From NCBI GenBank assembly GCA_947474595.1, contig CANJIV010000002.1:205522-269521 (forward strand): a DNA stretch of 64,000 nucleotides, given 5' to 3'. Positions 34,886 to 44,495 of this stretch are shown here, piece after piece. The notes under the pieces were generated by a model. It saw nothing but the letters and a program-made list of their open reading frames with translations. It was not told the origin of the DNA and searched no databases. A program made the translations under genes and the position numbers. The stretch's first letter is position 1; each line of letters begins with the position of its first letter. The stretch is from Solirubrobacterales bacterium (GTDB taxonomy: Bacteria > Actinomycetota > Thermoleophilia > Solirubrobacterales > Solirubrobacteraceae).

Positions 34886-36865
34886 ATGACCTACTTTGTC
34901 ACTGGAGCAACTGGCTTTATCGGGCGGTTTCTTCTTCAGCGCCTGCTCGACCGCGACGGCCAGATCTACGTACTGGTTCGCGAGAGCTCTCTAGCAAAGC
35001 TTGAGGATCTAAGCGACAAGCTAGGAGCCAATGAGCGAATCGTGCCTGTAGTAGGTGACCTAAGAGAGCCACGCCTCGGTCTCAGCGATGAACAGGTCTC
35101 AGCCCTAAATACAAAGATCGACCACTTCTTTCATCTTGGCGCCATCTACGACATGACCGCCGACGCCGAAACCAACGATCTAATCAACGTTGGCGGCACG
35201 CGCCACGCCGTCGACTTAGCCAACCAGATTGGGGCAGGACGGCTGCACCATGTCTCTTCAATCGCAGCTGCTGGCAGTTATAAGGGGTTCTTCCGCGAGG
35301 ACATGTTCGACGAAGGACAGCCGCTCGAGCACCCATACCACCGCACCAAATGGGAGTCTGAGCGTGTAGCTCGCACAGAGTTCAACGGCCCATGGCGCGT
35401 CTACCGACCAGCAATTGTCGTCGGACACTCCAAAACTGGCGAGATGGACAAAATCGATGGGCCCTACTACTTCTTCAAAGGGATCCAAAAGCTGCGTAAC
35501 GCGCTACCGCAGTGGGTGCCTCTAGTCGGCCCCGAACTCGGCTATACCAACATCGTCCCGGTCGACTACGTAACTGACGCGATGGACTACATCGCCCATC
35601 AGCCCGATCTCGATGGCCGGGCATTTCACCTGACAAATCCCCGCTCTCAGCGGTCTGGCGAGGTTCTCAATACCTTCGCCCGAGCGGCGCACGCCCCTCA
35701 GCTTGCGATTCGTGTCGACAAGCGCTTGATTGATGCGCTACCGAAGGGCACCATGAGCATGCTGATGAAGGTGCCCGCGCTCAAAGGCGTAAGACGCAAC
35801 TTCTTGGCTGATGCCGGGATTCCCGATGGCATCTTGGAGTATGTCGGCCTGACGGCTCAGTTCGATACTCGCGACACTGAAAAAGCGCTCGCTGACAGCG
35901 GGATCTCGGTTCCCCAACTCGAGAACTACGCGAGCGTACTTTGGGACTACTACGAGCGCACATTAGATCCCGAGCTATACAAGGACCGCTCATTCGAGGC
36001 GGCGATCAGGGGCAAGACGGTGATCATCACCGGGGCCTCAAGCGGAATTGGCAAAGCGGCCGCGCTGAAGATAGCCAGCGCCGGGGGCATCCCACTACTT
36101 GTCGCGCGCAGCCAAGAGAAGCTCGCAGAGACAAAACTCGAAATCGAGAACGCCGGGGGCAGCGCACACACATACTCCGCCGACCTCTCCGACATGGCTT
36201 CGATCGACAAACTGCTCGAACAGATTCATAGCGAACACCCGGCCATAGATGTCTTAGTCAATAACGCCGGGCGCTCGATACGGCGCTCGATAGCTTTGAG
36301 CTATGACCGATTCCATGACTTCGAGCGCACTATCCAGCTCAACTACTTCGGCGCAATCAAGCTGATCATCGGGCTGCTGCCTCAGATGCGCGAGCGACGC
36401 GCGGGCCACATCGTCAACGTCTCCTCGATTGGCGTCCAGACAAACCCGCCACGGTTCGCAGCCTACGTCGCCTCCAAGGCTGCGCTGGACGCGTTCACGC
36501 GGGTAGTTGCCTCTGAGACGATCGGCGACCGTGTCACCTTCACCACGATCCATATGCCGCTCGTGCGCACCGAGATGATTGCTCCGACCAAGATCTATGA
36601 CTCCTTCCCTACGATCAGCCCGGAGGAGGCCGCCGACCTGATCTGTGAAGCGATCCGAACTCGACCCAAGCAGATCAACACACGGATGGGAATGTTCGGT
36701 GAGCTTGGCTACACGCTTGCGCCTAAGGCGATGGATCAGCTCCTACATATGGCCTACAAAGTCTTCCCCGACTCGGCGCGCTCGAAGGGCGAGAGCGACC
36801 CCGGCGAGAAGGCCTCTGTAGAGCAGATCGCTGTAGCGAGTGTCCTAAAGGGCGTCCACTGGTAG
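34886..36865 (+). CDS. Fatty acyl-CoA reductase-like fusion of two short-chain dehydrogenase domains
   Basis: This encodes 659 residues with a strong ribosome-binding site (GGGGAGGA). The N-terminal half (1-365) is an extended SDR/NAD-binding-4 domain: TGATGFIG (6-13) and a Y151-x3-K155 pair in YHRTK. The C-terminal half (about 375-659) is a classical SDR: TGASSGIG (about 381-388), NNAGRS and Y527-x3-K531 in YVASK. The same two-domain order occurs in mycobacterial AcrA1-type acyl-CoA reductases, which reduce fatty acyl-CoA to alcohol in two steps. It could supply alcohols for wax esters or ether lipids; no wax synthase is in view. Confidence 0.85.
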   Translation: MTYFVTGATGFIGRFLLQRLLDRDGQIYVLVRESSLAKLEDLSDKLGANERIVPVVGDLREPRLGLSDEQVSALNTKIDHFFHLGAIYDMTADAETNDLINVGGTRHAVDLANQIGAGRLHHVSSIAAAGSYKGFFREDMFDEGQPLEHPYHRTKWESERVARTEFNGPWRVYRPAIVVGHSKTGEMDKIDGPYYFFKGIQKLRNALPQWVPLVGPELGYTNIVPVDYVTDAMDYIAHQPDLDGRAFHLTNPRSQRSGEVLNTFARAAHAPQLAIRVDKRLIDALPKGTMSMLMKVPALKGVRRNFLADAGIPDGILEYVGLTAQFDTRDTEKALADSGISVPQLENYASVLWDYYERTLDPELYKDRSFEAAIRGKTVIITGASSGIGKAAALKIASAGGIPLLVARSQEKLAETKLEIENAGGSAHTYSADLSDMASIDKLLEQIHSEHPAIDVLVNNAGRSIRRSIALSYDRFHDFERTIQLNYFGAIKLIIGLLPQMRERRAGHIVNVSSIGVQTNPPRFAAYVASKAALDAFTRVVASETIGDRVTFTTIHMPLVRTEMIAPTKIYDSFPTISPEEAADLICEAIRTRPKQINTRMGMFGELGYTLAPKAMDQLLHMAYKVFPDSARSKGESDPGEKASVEQIAVASVLKGVHW

Positions 36866-36894
36866 TAGGGAGGTTGGGCGATCGGGCGGTCACC

Positions 36895-37893
36895 GTGCGA
36901 TCAATCGCCCGTGGCGCCGCCACTCTGGCGGTGACAGGACTGCTTCTGGGCGGCTGCGCAGGCAACTCTGGCAGCGATCAAAGCGGCGACCAAGGGCCCC
37001 GCCCGCTGCGCGACGTGACGCTGTTGCTGGACTTCACCGCTAACCCAGTCCACACCGGCATCTTTGCCGCAACCGCCGAGGGCTTTGACCGTGAGGCTGG
37101 CCTAAATCTCTCGGTGCGCGAGCCTTCAGCCTCGACCGATGCGCTCAAACTGCTCGCAGCCGGCAGCGCCGACCTAGCGGTGCTTGACATTCACGACCTC
37201 GGACTTGCGCGGGAGAAAGGCCGCAACATCGTAGGCGTGATGGCGCTCGTCCAGCAGCCACTAGCGGCACTCCTTGCTTCCCCCGCGATCACTACTCCAC
37301 GCGCACTTGAAGGGCGCTCGGCGGGCGTCACCGGACTGCCAAGCGACAGCGCCGTACTGCGCTCGGTGGTGACTGGCGCAGGCGGCGACCCCAAGCGCGT
37401 GCGCGAGATTACGATCGGCTTCAACGCGGTACCAGCACTGCTCTCTGGACGAGTCGCTGGCGCAACCGCTTTTTGGAACGTAGAGGGCGTGGCCCTACGC
37501 TCAAAACGTCCCGCCACCAAGATCTTTCGCATCGACCAATACGGAGCGCCCGCTTACCCTGAACTCGTGATCTGCGCAACCCGCCAGACGCTTCGCGAGC
37601 GCCCGCAAGTTATCCGCGACACGCTCGCAGCGATCGCGCAGGGCTACCGCTTTACGATCGCCCATCCAGCGCTTGGCCTTGACGATCTTCTCAGCCGCAA
37701 TCCTGGCCTTGCTCAGCCACTTGCTAAGGCACAGCTGGACGCAGTCCTGCCAGCATTTACGGCTGGAGCCAAGAGCTTTGGTGAGCTCAACGCAGCCCGA
37801 CTGCGGGCGTGGGCAGCGTGGGACGTGCGCTTCGCCATCCTGACTACCGCGCCCGATCTCGCGCTGGCCTTTGACCGGTCGTTTTTGCCCTAA
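36895..37893 (+). CDS. Solute-binding lipoprotein, NMT1/THI5-like
   Basis: This encodes about 332 residues from GTG 36895; a TTG at 36874 is possible but its ribosome-binding site would touch the start. The lipoprotein signal ends LLLGGCAG. The fold matches NMT1/THI5 or SsuA-type binding proteins: VTLLLDFTANPVHTGIF, the LLAAGSADLAVLD region and ALLSGRVAGATAFWNVEG. Such proteins bind thiamine precursors, sulfonates or similar organics. No permease or ATPase gene is adjacent. It follows the reductase by 29 bases and converges on the HD gene. Confidence 0.82.
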   Translation: MRSIARGAATLAVTGLLLGGCAGNSGSDQSGDQGPRPLRDVTLLLDFTANPVHTGIFAATAEGFDREAGLNLSVREPSASTDALKLLAAGSADLAVLDIHDLGLAREKGRNIVGVMALVQQPLAALLASPAITTPRALEGRSAGVTGLPSDSAVLRSVVTGAGGDPKRVREITIGFNAVPALLSGRVAGATAFWNVEGVALRSKRPATKIFRIDQYGAPAYPELVICATRQTLRERPQVIRDTLAAIAQGYRFTIAHPALGLDDLLSRNPGLAQPLAKAQLDAVLPAFTAGAKSFGELNAARLRAWAAWDVRFAILTTAPDLALAFDRSFLP

Positions 37894-37927
37894 GGGATGT
37901 ACGGGGCAACCGAATGCCGCCGGCACT

Positions 37928-38770
37928 CTAAAGTCGAAAAACTGGCAGCAGCCGCTTCTCGGTCTCCCCTTCGATGCGGGCGACAACCTCTACGTGCTCC
38001 TCAAGGCCGGAGCCGTCGAGTTTGGTGGCTAGAAGTTCGTCGACCTGAAAGATCCCAGCACTGTTAGACATCAGGATCTCGACTCGAACTGCCCGCTCGC
38101 GCCCGGCGCTGATCTTAACCTCGTCGATCGCGTAGGCCGACAGCGAGTGGATATTGGGACGGCCTTGCTCAAATGGGATCCGCGAGCGGCCGCGAGCCAT
38201 ATCTAGCGCATCGGCGACGCGAACAATCCCGGCTTCAATCGTAAATGGGTCGCCGCGACGCCGGTGGCCGATGATCGCGTGCAGAGCCTCGGCGACTATC
38301 ACCGACCGTTCTGGCTCAGGGTAGATCCCAGTTAACAGTTGAGGCAGCTTCTCGGCTGCAAAAAGCAGGCTGAAGGCTTCGTGGTCGGTACGGTGGACCT
38401 GCATGCCGACGCAGTGCAGTAGACAGGCGGCCGCGATTACGACCTCTGCATCTCGCTCGGTCATCGCATAGTCGGCAACCATCCCGGGCACGACGCCTCG
38501 CCTAAACAGCAAACGGGCCATCCTCAGAGCGATATTGGTAACGATCTGAATGTGCACCCAACTGTGATCAGACATCCCGAGGCGGCGACTAGCGTTGATA
38601 GCCGCTACGTGCCACCAAGCCTTTAGCTGATCGTCGGCGTTGACCGCGTCAAGCAGCTGTTGGAGTTTGCGATTGCCACGCGTGGGAACGTGGACATGCA
38701 TCCCGGCGATCGCCTCCCGCGGCGTTATCGGTGGCTCACTAGCAGCAGGAGCGTTCGGAGCGTCGCTCAC
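37928..38770 (-). CDS. HD-domain protein of the polyphosphate operon with altered HD motif
   Basis: This encodes 280 residues. An HD-superfamily helical domain spans about 60-200: H73, then H119 followed by Cys120 where the defining Asp should be (LLHCVGM), H130, H164/H169 and D187 in VADALDMARGR. The C-terminal 80 residues are beta-rich. HD proteins hydrolyse phosphate esters or nucleotides; with Cys in place of Asp metal binding could be altered or lost. It is the last gene of the CHAD-CHAD-ppk operon and overlaps ppk by four bases, where many actinobacteria have a Ppx/GppA phosphatase. A role in polyphosphate or phosphate signalling is inferred. Confidence 0.75.
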   Translation of the reverse strand: MSDAPNAPAASEPPITPREAIAGMHVHVPTRGNRKLQQLLDAVNADDQLKAWWHVAAINASRRLGMSDHSWVHIQIVTNIALRMARLLFRRGVVPGMVADYAMTERDAEVVIAAACLLHCVGMQVHRTDHEAFSLLFAAEKLPQLLTGIYPEPERSVIVAEALHAIIGHRRRGDPFTIEAGIVRVADALDMARGRSRIPFEQGRPNIHSLSAYAIDEVKISAGRERAVRVEILMSNSAGIFQVDELLATKLDGSGLEEHVEVVARIEGETEKRLLPVFRL

Positions 38771-40905
38771 GCCTGCATTACCCCTTCAGATGCTCGCGCA
38801 ATGTGGCCCGCCATGAGCTCGCGTTGGACACTGCGCGGCTCTGAGCCCGACGGGATCAGCCTAGTCCAACTCCCCTCGCTGTCGAGATCCCAAGCGTTGG
38901 TATCGTCGGCCAAGCAGCGCTCAAGCGCGTCGATGATCTCTGCACGTACCGACGGATCCAAGGCCGGCGCGAGCAGCTCGACTCGCGTGTCTAGGTTGCG
39001 TGGCATCAGATCGGAGGAGCCGATAAAGACGCGTGTCTCGCTTCCGTATGCCGAAAAGGCGTAGATACGTGAGTGCTCAAGCAACCGGCCGACTACAGCA
39101 ACGACACGGATATTCTCTGAAACGCCCGCCACTCCAGGTTTCAAACAACAGATGCCGCGGATATTAAGGTCAACTCGCACCCCGACCTGCGAGGCTCGAT
39201 ATAGGGCACGGATGCAGGCTCCGTCGACTAGGGAGTTCATCTTCATCGCTATCCGCCCAGGCGTCTGGGCACTATGGGATTCGATAACCCGCTCGATCTC
39301 GGCGAGTATCCCGTCGCGCAGATGCTGGGGCGCTACCAGCACCTTACGGTAGCTGCGCGGTCGCCCGTAGCCGGTTAGCTGGTTGAACATCTCGGTGACA
39401 TCGGCGCCGATCTGTTCATCGCAGGTGAAGATGCCGAAGTCTGTGTATAGCCGAGCGGTCTTAGCGTGGTAGTTGCCGGTTCCGATGTGGACGTAGTGGC
39501 GGATCCCATCCCCCTCACGCCTAACTACCAAGACGCACTTAGCGTGCGTCTTTAGTGAGGGATGGCCGTAGACCACATGAACGCCAGCCTTCTCCATCTT
39601 GCGCGCCCAGTTGATATTTGCGCGCTCATCAAAGCGCGCCTTTAGCTCCACTAGGCAGACCGCCTGCTTGCCCCGCTCAGAGGCCCTAATCAAGGCCGGG
39701 ACGAGCGGCGAATCGTCGCTGGTCCGGTACACCGTCTGCTTGATTGCCAAGACGTCTGGGTCCTCAACGGCCTGCTCAACAAACCGTTCGACAGACGTCA
39801 CAAATGAGTCATAGGGATGGTGAACGAGAATGTCGCCGCGCCGCATCGCTGCCATCACGCTGACCTCTTCACCCTCCTCATCGTCTTGCAGGCGCGGCTG
39901 AGTTACGGGCACAAACGGGGCGTCGCGCAGTTCCGCATAACCCGGCAATTTGACGATCTGCCAGAGATCTTGGAGGTCGAGCAATCCGTCTATCTCATAG
40001 GTCTCGCGCTGCTCAACGTGAAGAGCCTCGCTGAGTTCGGCTCTCAGCTTCGAGCTCATGCTGGCCCCAAACTCGACCCGCACGACCTCTCCAAAGCGTC
40101 GCTGGCGTAACTCGGCCTCAACCGCAGCAAGCAGGTCGTCGGCCTCGTCAGAGACTTCGAAGTCGGCGTCGCGAGTGACGCGAAAGACGTCAGAGTCAAG
40201 AATCTCGATGCCCGGGAATAGGGCGTCTAGGTTGTCTTGGATCACCTGTTCAAGGGGCACGAACACGGTGCTGTTTTCAGCCACCGGGATAAACCGCGGC
40301 AGAACCTCTTTAGGAACCTTGACTCGAGCAAACGTGCGGTGATCGTTGTAGGGGTCTCGCAGCAACACGGCAAGCGAGAGTGAGAGGTTAGAGATGTAGG
40401 GAAATGGCCGGCCCAGACCTACTGCAAGCGGCGTCAGTACAGGGAAGATCTGGCGGCGAAAACGTTCGCGCAGGCCAGCTCGCTGCTCTTCGGTGACCGT
40501 CGCCATCGAGACGACCTCGATCCCATTTAGGGCCAGAGCCGGGCGCAGTTCGTCGTAGAGGACGCGGGTCTGGCGCGTAATCATCGCTGCAACGCGATCG
40601 CGGATAGCGTCGATCGTCTCAGACGGCGTGCGCCCGTCGGCCAGCAGCTTGTCAACCTGGGCATCAACTTGGTCAAGTAGGCCAGCCACGCGGACCATGA
40701 AGAACTCATCGAGATTCGAGGTAAAGATCGCACAGAACTTCAACCTCTCCATCAGTGGCGCCGAGGAGTCCTCGGCCAGCTCTAAGACCCGTTCGTTGAA
40801 GTCAAGCCACGACAACTCGCGGTTAAAATACAGCGATGAGTCGGTCAGATCGCGGCCCAATTCGGCTGCTGAGGCGATCGTCGGGGTTGTGGCGTCGGTG
40901 GTCAT
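38767..40905 (-). CDS. ppk: Polyphosphate kinase 1
   Basis: This 712-residue protein has the normal PPK1 length. It makes polyphosphate from ATP through a phospho-histidine. The N-terminal domain starts with FNRELSWLDFNERVLELA; the catalytic region has the likely autophosphorylated H454 in LKTHAKCVLV and the conserved HIGTGNYHAKTARLYTDFG. The start overlaps the CHAD gene upstream and the stop overlaps the HD gene downstream, each by four bases. Polyphosphate storage fits the phosphate-scavenging genes in the rest of the window. Confidence 0.97.
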   Translation of the reverse strand: MTTDATTPTIASAAELGRDLTDSSLYFNRELSWLDFNERVLELAEDSSAPLMERLKFCAIFTSNLDEFFMVRVAGLLDQVDAQVDKLLADGRTPSETIDAIRDRVAAMITRQTRVLYDELRPALALNGIEVVSMATVTEEQRAGLRERFRRQIFPVLTPLAVGLGRPFPYISNLSLSLAVLLRDPYNDHRTFARVKVPKEVLPRFIPVAENSTVFVPLEQVIQDNLDALFPGIEILDSDVFRVTRDADFEVSDEADDLLAAVEAELRQRRFGEVVRVEFGASMSSKLRAELSEALHVEQRETYEIDGLLDLQDLWQIVKLPGYAELRDAPFVPVTQPRLQDDEEGEEVSVMAAMRRGDILVHHPYDSFVTSVERFVEQAVEDPDVLAIKQTVYRTSDDSPLVPALIRASERGKQAVCLVELKARFDERANINWARKMEKAGVHVVYGHPSLKTHAKCVLVVRREGDGIRHYVHIGTGNYHAKTARLYTDFGIFTCDEQIGADVTEMFNQLTGYGRPRSYRKVLVAPQHLRDGILAEIERVIESHSAQTPGRIAMKMNSLVDGACIRALYRASQVGVRVDLNIRGICCLKPGVAGVSENIRVVAVVGRLLEHSRIYAFSAYGSETRVFIGSSDLMPRNLDTRVELLAPALDPSVRAEIIDALERCLADDTNAWDLDSEGSWTRLIPSGSEPRSVQRELMAGHIARASEGVMQA

Positions 40906-41570
40906 TTTGGATCCGATGTTGGGATGAAAGCGGCAACAGTCATCGTAGTTCCAGGGTCAAGGCTGAGTGAGGCCGGCACCAGAGGCGAGGCAGCTTGCAG
41001 ATCGGCGTCACCATCTTGGGATGACGCGCGCTCACCTACTGCCCACTCAAGCCGAGCGCGAAATGCCTGTCGCTGATATGACTGCCAGAGTTCGAGGAAC
41101 CTCTCAAAGAGCAGGTTGCGTCGTGTCTGGAGATAGAGCTCAAGCACGTCAAGGCCTTGATAGGCGGCCGCGTTGGGAGCTTGACTGGCAATCTGTGGAT
41201 TGAGATCGTCGGCCTCGCCAGCTAGTAGCAGCAGCGCCGCTACATCCTCGCTGCGTAATCCACGGCGGTGGGAGTCAACTAGCGGAAGCATCACGTCGCA
41301 GTCGTGAATTTCGCCGAGCAGGTCCTGAAGCTCCTTAGCGCGCTTGGTCGCCGTCGATGCGTAAGGGCCAAAGCAGAAGCCTGTGACCTCAAGCAGATAA
41401 CGCAAGCGTTTGGCAGCGATCCGCATGTCGTGAAGAGCGACGACATTCTCTACGTTCAAGGCCGCTGGAATAAAGCCGTAAAGCTCATCGAGGCGAACCC
41501 GCACTATCCGCTCTGCGTTGTCGCCAAGCGGAGCCTGCCTGTCAAGCTTGCGCACGCTACGGGCCTTCAC
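40902..41570 (-). CDS. CHAD-domain protein 2
   Basis: This encodes 222 residues (GTG start). The CHAD core has the conserved histidine/basic motif VALHDMRIAAKRLRYLLE and LQDLLGEIHDCDVMLP. CHAD domains bind polyphosphate through basic surfaces and direct proteins to polyphosphate granules. The first ~30 residues (KLDRQAPLGDNAERIVRVRL) also match the start of CHAD second halves. It overlaps the first CHAD gene and ppk by four bases each, so the products are probably made in step and may form a heterodimer. No CYTH domain is attached. Confidence 0.85.
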   Translation of the reverse strand: MKARSVRKLDRQAPLGDNAERIVRVRLDELYGFIPAALNVENVVALHDMRIAAKRLRYLLEVTGFCFGPYASTATKRAKELQDLLGEIHDCDVMLPLVDSHRRGLRSEDVAALLLLAGEADDLNPQIASQAPNAAAYQGLDVLELYLQTRRNLLFERFLELWQSYQRQAFRARLEWAVGERASSQDGDADLQAASPLVPASLSLDPGTTMTVAAFIPTSDPK

Positions 41571-42040
41571 TTTGCCCCACCAACTAGATCCTCTAGACGT
41601 GTGCGCAGCCCGCTCTCTTCTATCTGTTTGAGCGAATCTGCTAGCAGCAGATTGGCCTCTGACTGCTGGGTACCAAGAGCCACAATAAGAGTCCTGACGC
41701 CAACTGCATCGGCCTCCGTGGCGGTCGCTAGATATCGTCTGAGCGACTCAATATGAACGTCTGGATCGCGCCGCTCACCCAGTGCATCGGCCAGCATCTT
41801 GACATCAGCTAAGACCAGCTTGAACGCCTTGCCCGGGAAGCATGGCTCGAAGATTTCAAGAACCGCGCGCAGGCGCCGTGTCGCCACCCGCATGTCATGC
41901 ACGCGCTCTATGTCGCTGACATCAAGAACCCCCTGGGCCTCAGCAAATAGCTCTTGCGCGCGTATGCCCACGACGCGGGCCGCAGTCTCGTAGTAGGGCT
42001 CGTCAGCCCTGAGCCCTTCTATCTCTACTGCCTTTGCCAA
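41567..42040 (-). CDS. CHAD-domain protein 1
   Basis: This encodes 157 residues (TTG start at 42040). The motif ERVHDMRVATRRLRAVLEIF and LADALGERRDPDVHIESL mark one four-helix CHAD unit. It is about half the length of a usual CHAD domain and is followed, with a four-base overlap (GTGA), by a second CHAD gene. The pair could be two halves of an ancestral domain or paralogous partners. It is the first gene of the polyphosphate operon. A frameshift splitting one gene is unlikely because each reading frame starts and ends cleanly. Confidence 0.8.
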   Translation of the reverse strand: MAKAVEIEGLRADEPYYETAARVVGIRAQELFAEAQGVLDVSDIERVHDMRVATRRLRAVLEIFEPCFPGKAFKLVLADVKMLADALGERRDPDVHIESLRRYLATATEADAVGVRTLIVALGTQQSEANLLLADSLKQIEESGLRTRLEDLVGGAK

Positions 42041-42158
42041 CTCACACCCAATCCGATAGCACGATCACTACATGATGGCGGATGCTCGCAGAACCAACCG
42101 CGTCGGGTGCGGCCAATACCGCCAAGACCCCGAAACCCCTCTCCCCGGCGATCTTGGC

Positions 42159-43028
42159 ATGATTGCCAGCGTGACGAGCGATGCCGCAATCGAAGTACGC
42201 GGCCTGCGCAAGGTTTACGGCGACATCGAGGCGGTCCGTGGGATCGACTTCACCGTTCGACGGGGTGAAATCTTTGGCCTCCTAGGTCCTAATGGAGCCG
42301 GAAAGACGACAACCGTTGAGGTGCTCGAGGGCTACCGGGATGCCAGCGCGGGCGACGTCTGCGTGCTCGGATATGACCCCGCTCGTCGTGAGCGAGCCCT
42401 ACGTGAACGCGTTGGGATAGTTCTGCAGAGCTGCGGTGTCTATCGCCACGTCTCTGTTCGCGAAGTGCTAACCCACTGGGCCGGTCTCTACCCCCACCCA
42501 AGAGATGTTCAAGAGGTGATCGAGCTCACCGGCCTAGGAGAAAAGGCCGACGCCCGCACACGCCAACTCTCCGGCGGCCAGCTGCGGCGTCTAGATTTGG
42601 CGCTGGCGCTGATCGGTGACCCAGAGCTGATCTTCCTTGATGAACCGACGACCGGCTTTGATCCCGCAGCACGACGCAGCGCCTGGAACACCATTCGCTC
42701 TCTTAAGGCGCTTGGCAAGACAGTCCTCCTAACCACGCACTATCTCGACGAAGCCCAAGAGCTTTGCGACCGCGTCGCGATTATCAAAGGCGGCGAGATA
42801 ATCGCTGAAGGCGCGCCGTCGGAGTTGGGAGTTGGTGGCGAGATTCGTTACAAGGTTGCCTACCGCAATGGGAGTGGCGAGCTGACATCTCAAGAGACCG
42901 ATGACCCGACGACCGTCCTCTTTGAGCTAACCCGCGGCGCGCTAGACCGTGGCGAGCGCCTCGAAGAGCTAAGCGTCACACGCCCGAGCCTCGAAGACGT
43001 ATATCTGGAGCTAACCGCCGATGAGTGA
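42159..43028 (+). CDS. ABC-2 type exporter ATP-binding protein
   Basis: This encodes about 289 residues from ATG 42159; an ATG at 42072 would add 29 residues of low-complexity start. Walker A GPNGAGKTTTVE, signature LSGGQLRRLDLAL, Walker B LIFLDEPTTGFDP and switch His in LLTTHYLDEA are present. The sequence pattern is that of DrrA/CcmA-like exporters for drugs or lipids. It overlaps the permease gene by eight bases and is divergent from the polyphosphate operon. Confidence 0.92.
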   Translation: MIASVTSDAAIEVRGLRKVYGDIEAVRGIDFTVRRGEIFGLLGPNGAGKTTTVEVLEGYRDASAGDVCVLGYDPARRERALRERVGIVLQSCGVYRHVSVREVLTHWAGLYPHPRDVQEVIELTGLGEKADARTRQLSGGQLRRLDLALALIGDPELIFLDEPTTGFDPAARRSAWNTIRSLKALGKTVLLTTHYLDEAQELCDRVAIIKGGEIIAEGAPSELGVGGEIRYKVAYRNGSGELTSQETDDPTTVLFELTRGALDRGERLEELSVTRPSLEDVYLELTADE

Positions 43029-43767
43029 TACAGCACTACTCTGGCGCCAATATCGCTTAGAACGCAGGATGTTTTGGCGTAATCCGAGCGCGGCCTTCTT
43101 TAACTTTCTTCTCCCCCTGCTATTTCTCGCGCTCTTCGGCGCGATCTTCTCATCCAGCCAGTCCGAGCTAGACGTGATCGTCCCGGGAATTGCAAGCCTG
43201 AGCGTAATGTCGACAACCTTCTCAGCGCTCGCCTTCAATATGACTTTCTTGCGCGAACAAGGGATCCTCAAGCGCGTGCGGGGTACTCCTCTTCCTAGCA
43301 CGATCTACCTCGGCGGAATCGCTCTCAGCGCCGTCACAAACACCGTCATCCAAGTCGCGATCATCACGATCTCAGGCAAGCTCTTCTTTGGCGTCGCATG
43401 GCCACAGGAGTGGTTTGAACTGATCGTCTTCGTAGCCGCAGGCGTGATCTGCTTTGCCTCGCTCGGAGTGGCCCTATCGCACTTCATCCCTAATTTCGAG
43501 TCAGCCCCTGCCTACGTCAACGCAATCTTCTTGCCAGTCATCTTCATCTCGGGCGTCTTCTATGACTCAGATACGGCCCCGGCGTTCTTGCTCGATATCG
43601 CTCAAATTTTGCCTCTTAAACACCTCATCGACGGCCTTTCGGGGGCGATGGTTACTGGTGTCGGACTCAGCGACAACCTCGGCTCACTGGCGGTCATCGG
43701 GCTCTGGGCGGCTGCAGGAATAGCGCTCGCAGTGCGCGGCTTCTCGTGGGAGAGCCGCCGCTCCTAA
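43021..43767 (+). CDS. ABC-2 type exporter permease
   Basis: This is a 248-residue membrane protein with six hydrophobic segments, typical of ABC-2 permeases (LPLLFLALFGAIFSS, GILKRVRGTPLPSTIYLGGI, ILPLKHLIDGLSGAM). It works with the preceding ATPase to export an unknown substrate. The start overlaps the ATPase stop, indicating coupled translation. It converges on the acetyltransferase gene, 17 bases apart. Confidence 0.9.
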   Translation: MSDTALLWRQYRLERRMFWRNPSAAFFNFLLPLLFLALFGAIFSSSQSELDVIVPGIASLSVMSTTFSALAFNMTFLREQGILKRVRGTPLPSTIYLGGIALSAVTNTVIQVAIITISGKLFFGVAWPQEWFELIVFVAAGVICFASLGVALSHFIPNFESAPAYVNAIFLPVIFISGVFYDSDTAPAFLLDIAQILPLKHLIDGLSGAMVTGVGLSDNLGSLAVIGLWAAAGIALAVRGFSWESRRS

Positions 43768-43784
43768 GCTCAGAAGAGTCGGCT

Positions 43785-44387
43785 TTAGATCTTAAACGCC
43801 GCCGGCGGCTGGCCGCTCACCTTGGCCGGGAACTCTGTTCTTAGCCCTGACTCTCGCCACTCGTGGGCGAGCAGGCTAAAGATCGCGACATCGTGAACAA
43901 CGTCGCCATGGCGGTGAAAGTGTCGCAACTGACCCTCCCGCGTGAACCCGACTCCTGCTAAGGCTGCCTGAGACCTCTCGTTGGCAATATCTGCGTAAGC
44001 GGTCAGGCGCTCAAGCCCGAGGTGGTCGAAGGCGAGGGCGAAGATCAAAGCCTTGGCCTCTCGGTTGGCGCCGGTACCCCAGTAGGAGCGCCCCAGCCAT
44101 GTCCCCACGGTTGCCCGGCGATCGCGCACGACAATCTCACTGAGCCCCGTAATGCCGATCGTTGCGTGATCGGGATGGGTGATTGCGAAATCACACAGCT
44201 CACCCGCCTCGCGTCGGCCAGGAAGGCCAGCGATGAACTTTTGGGCCTGGTCGAGGCGCTCATATGGTCCCCAAGAGAAGTGCTTTGTTACATCGGGATC
44301 AGAGGCCAACGAGAAGAGATCTTGGGCATCTGACGCCCGCGGATAACGCAGCCTCAGCAGCGGGCCCACTATCTCTAAGTCAGACAT
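43785..44387 (-). CDS. GNAT acetyltransferase, RimJ/RimL-like
   Basis: This 200-residue protein has a GNAT fold of the ribosomal-protein N-acetyltransferase type: PRASDAQDLFSLASDPDVT at the N-terminus, the acetyl-CoA region GTWLGRSYWGTGANREAK and ANERSQAALAGVGFTREG near the end. It likely acetylates an amino group on a protein or small molecule; the target is unknown. Confidence 0.88.
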   Translation of the reverse strand: MSDLEIVGPLLRLRYPRASDAQDLFSLASDPDVTKHFSWGPYERLDQAQKFIAGLPGRREAGELCDFAITHPDHATIGITGLSEIVVRDRRATVGTWLGRSYWGTGANREAKALIFALAFDHLGLERLTAYADIANERSQAALAGVGFTREGQLRHFHRHGDVVHDVAIFSLLAHEWRESGLRTEFPAKVSGQPPAAFKI

Positions 44388-44495
44388 GGCGACGATGCTA
44401 GTCGTTGAGGCCGATCGAGCCGCGCTAGATCGCTAAAAAGCTCGTCTTTGCACTCCCTGCTAACCATTTGAGAGCCAGCGCCAACTACGACTGTG

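Noticed and set aside
40902..42040. The two CHAD genes as one gene broken by a frameshift
   Set aside because: Each has its own complete CHAD motif and the GTGA overlap is the same four-base type seen at the other junctions of the operon.
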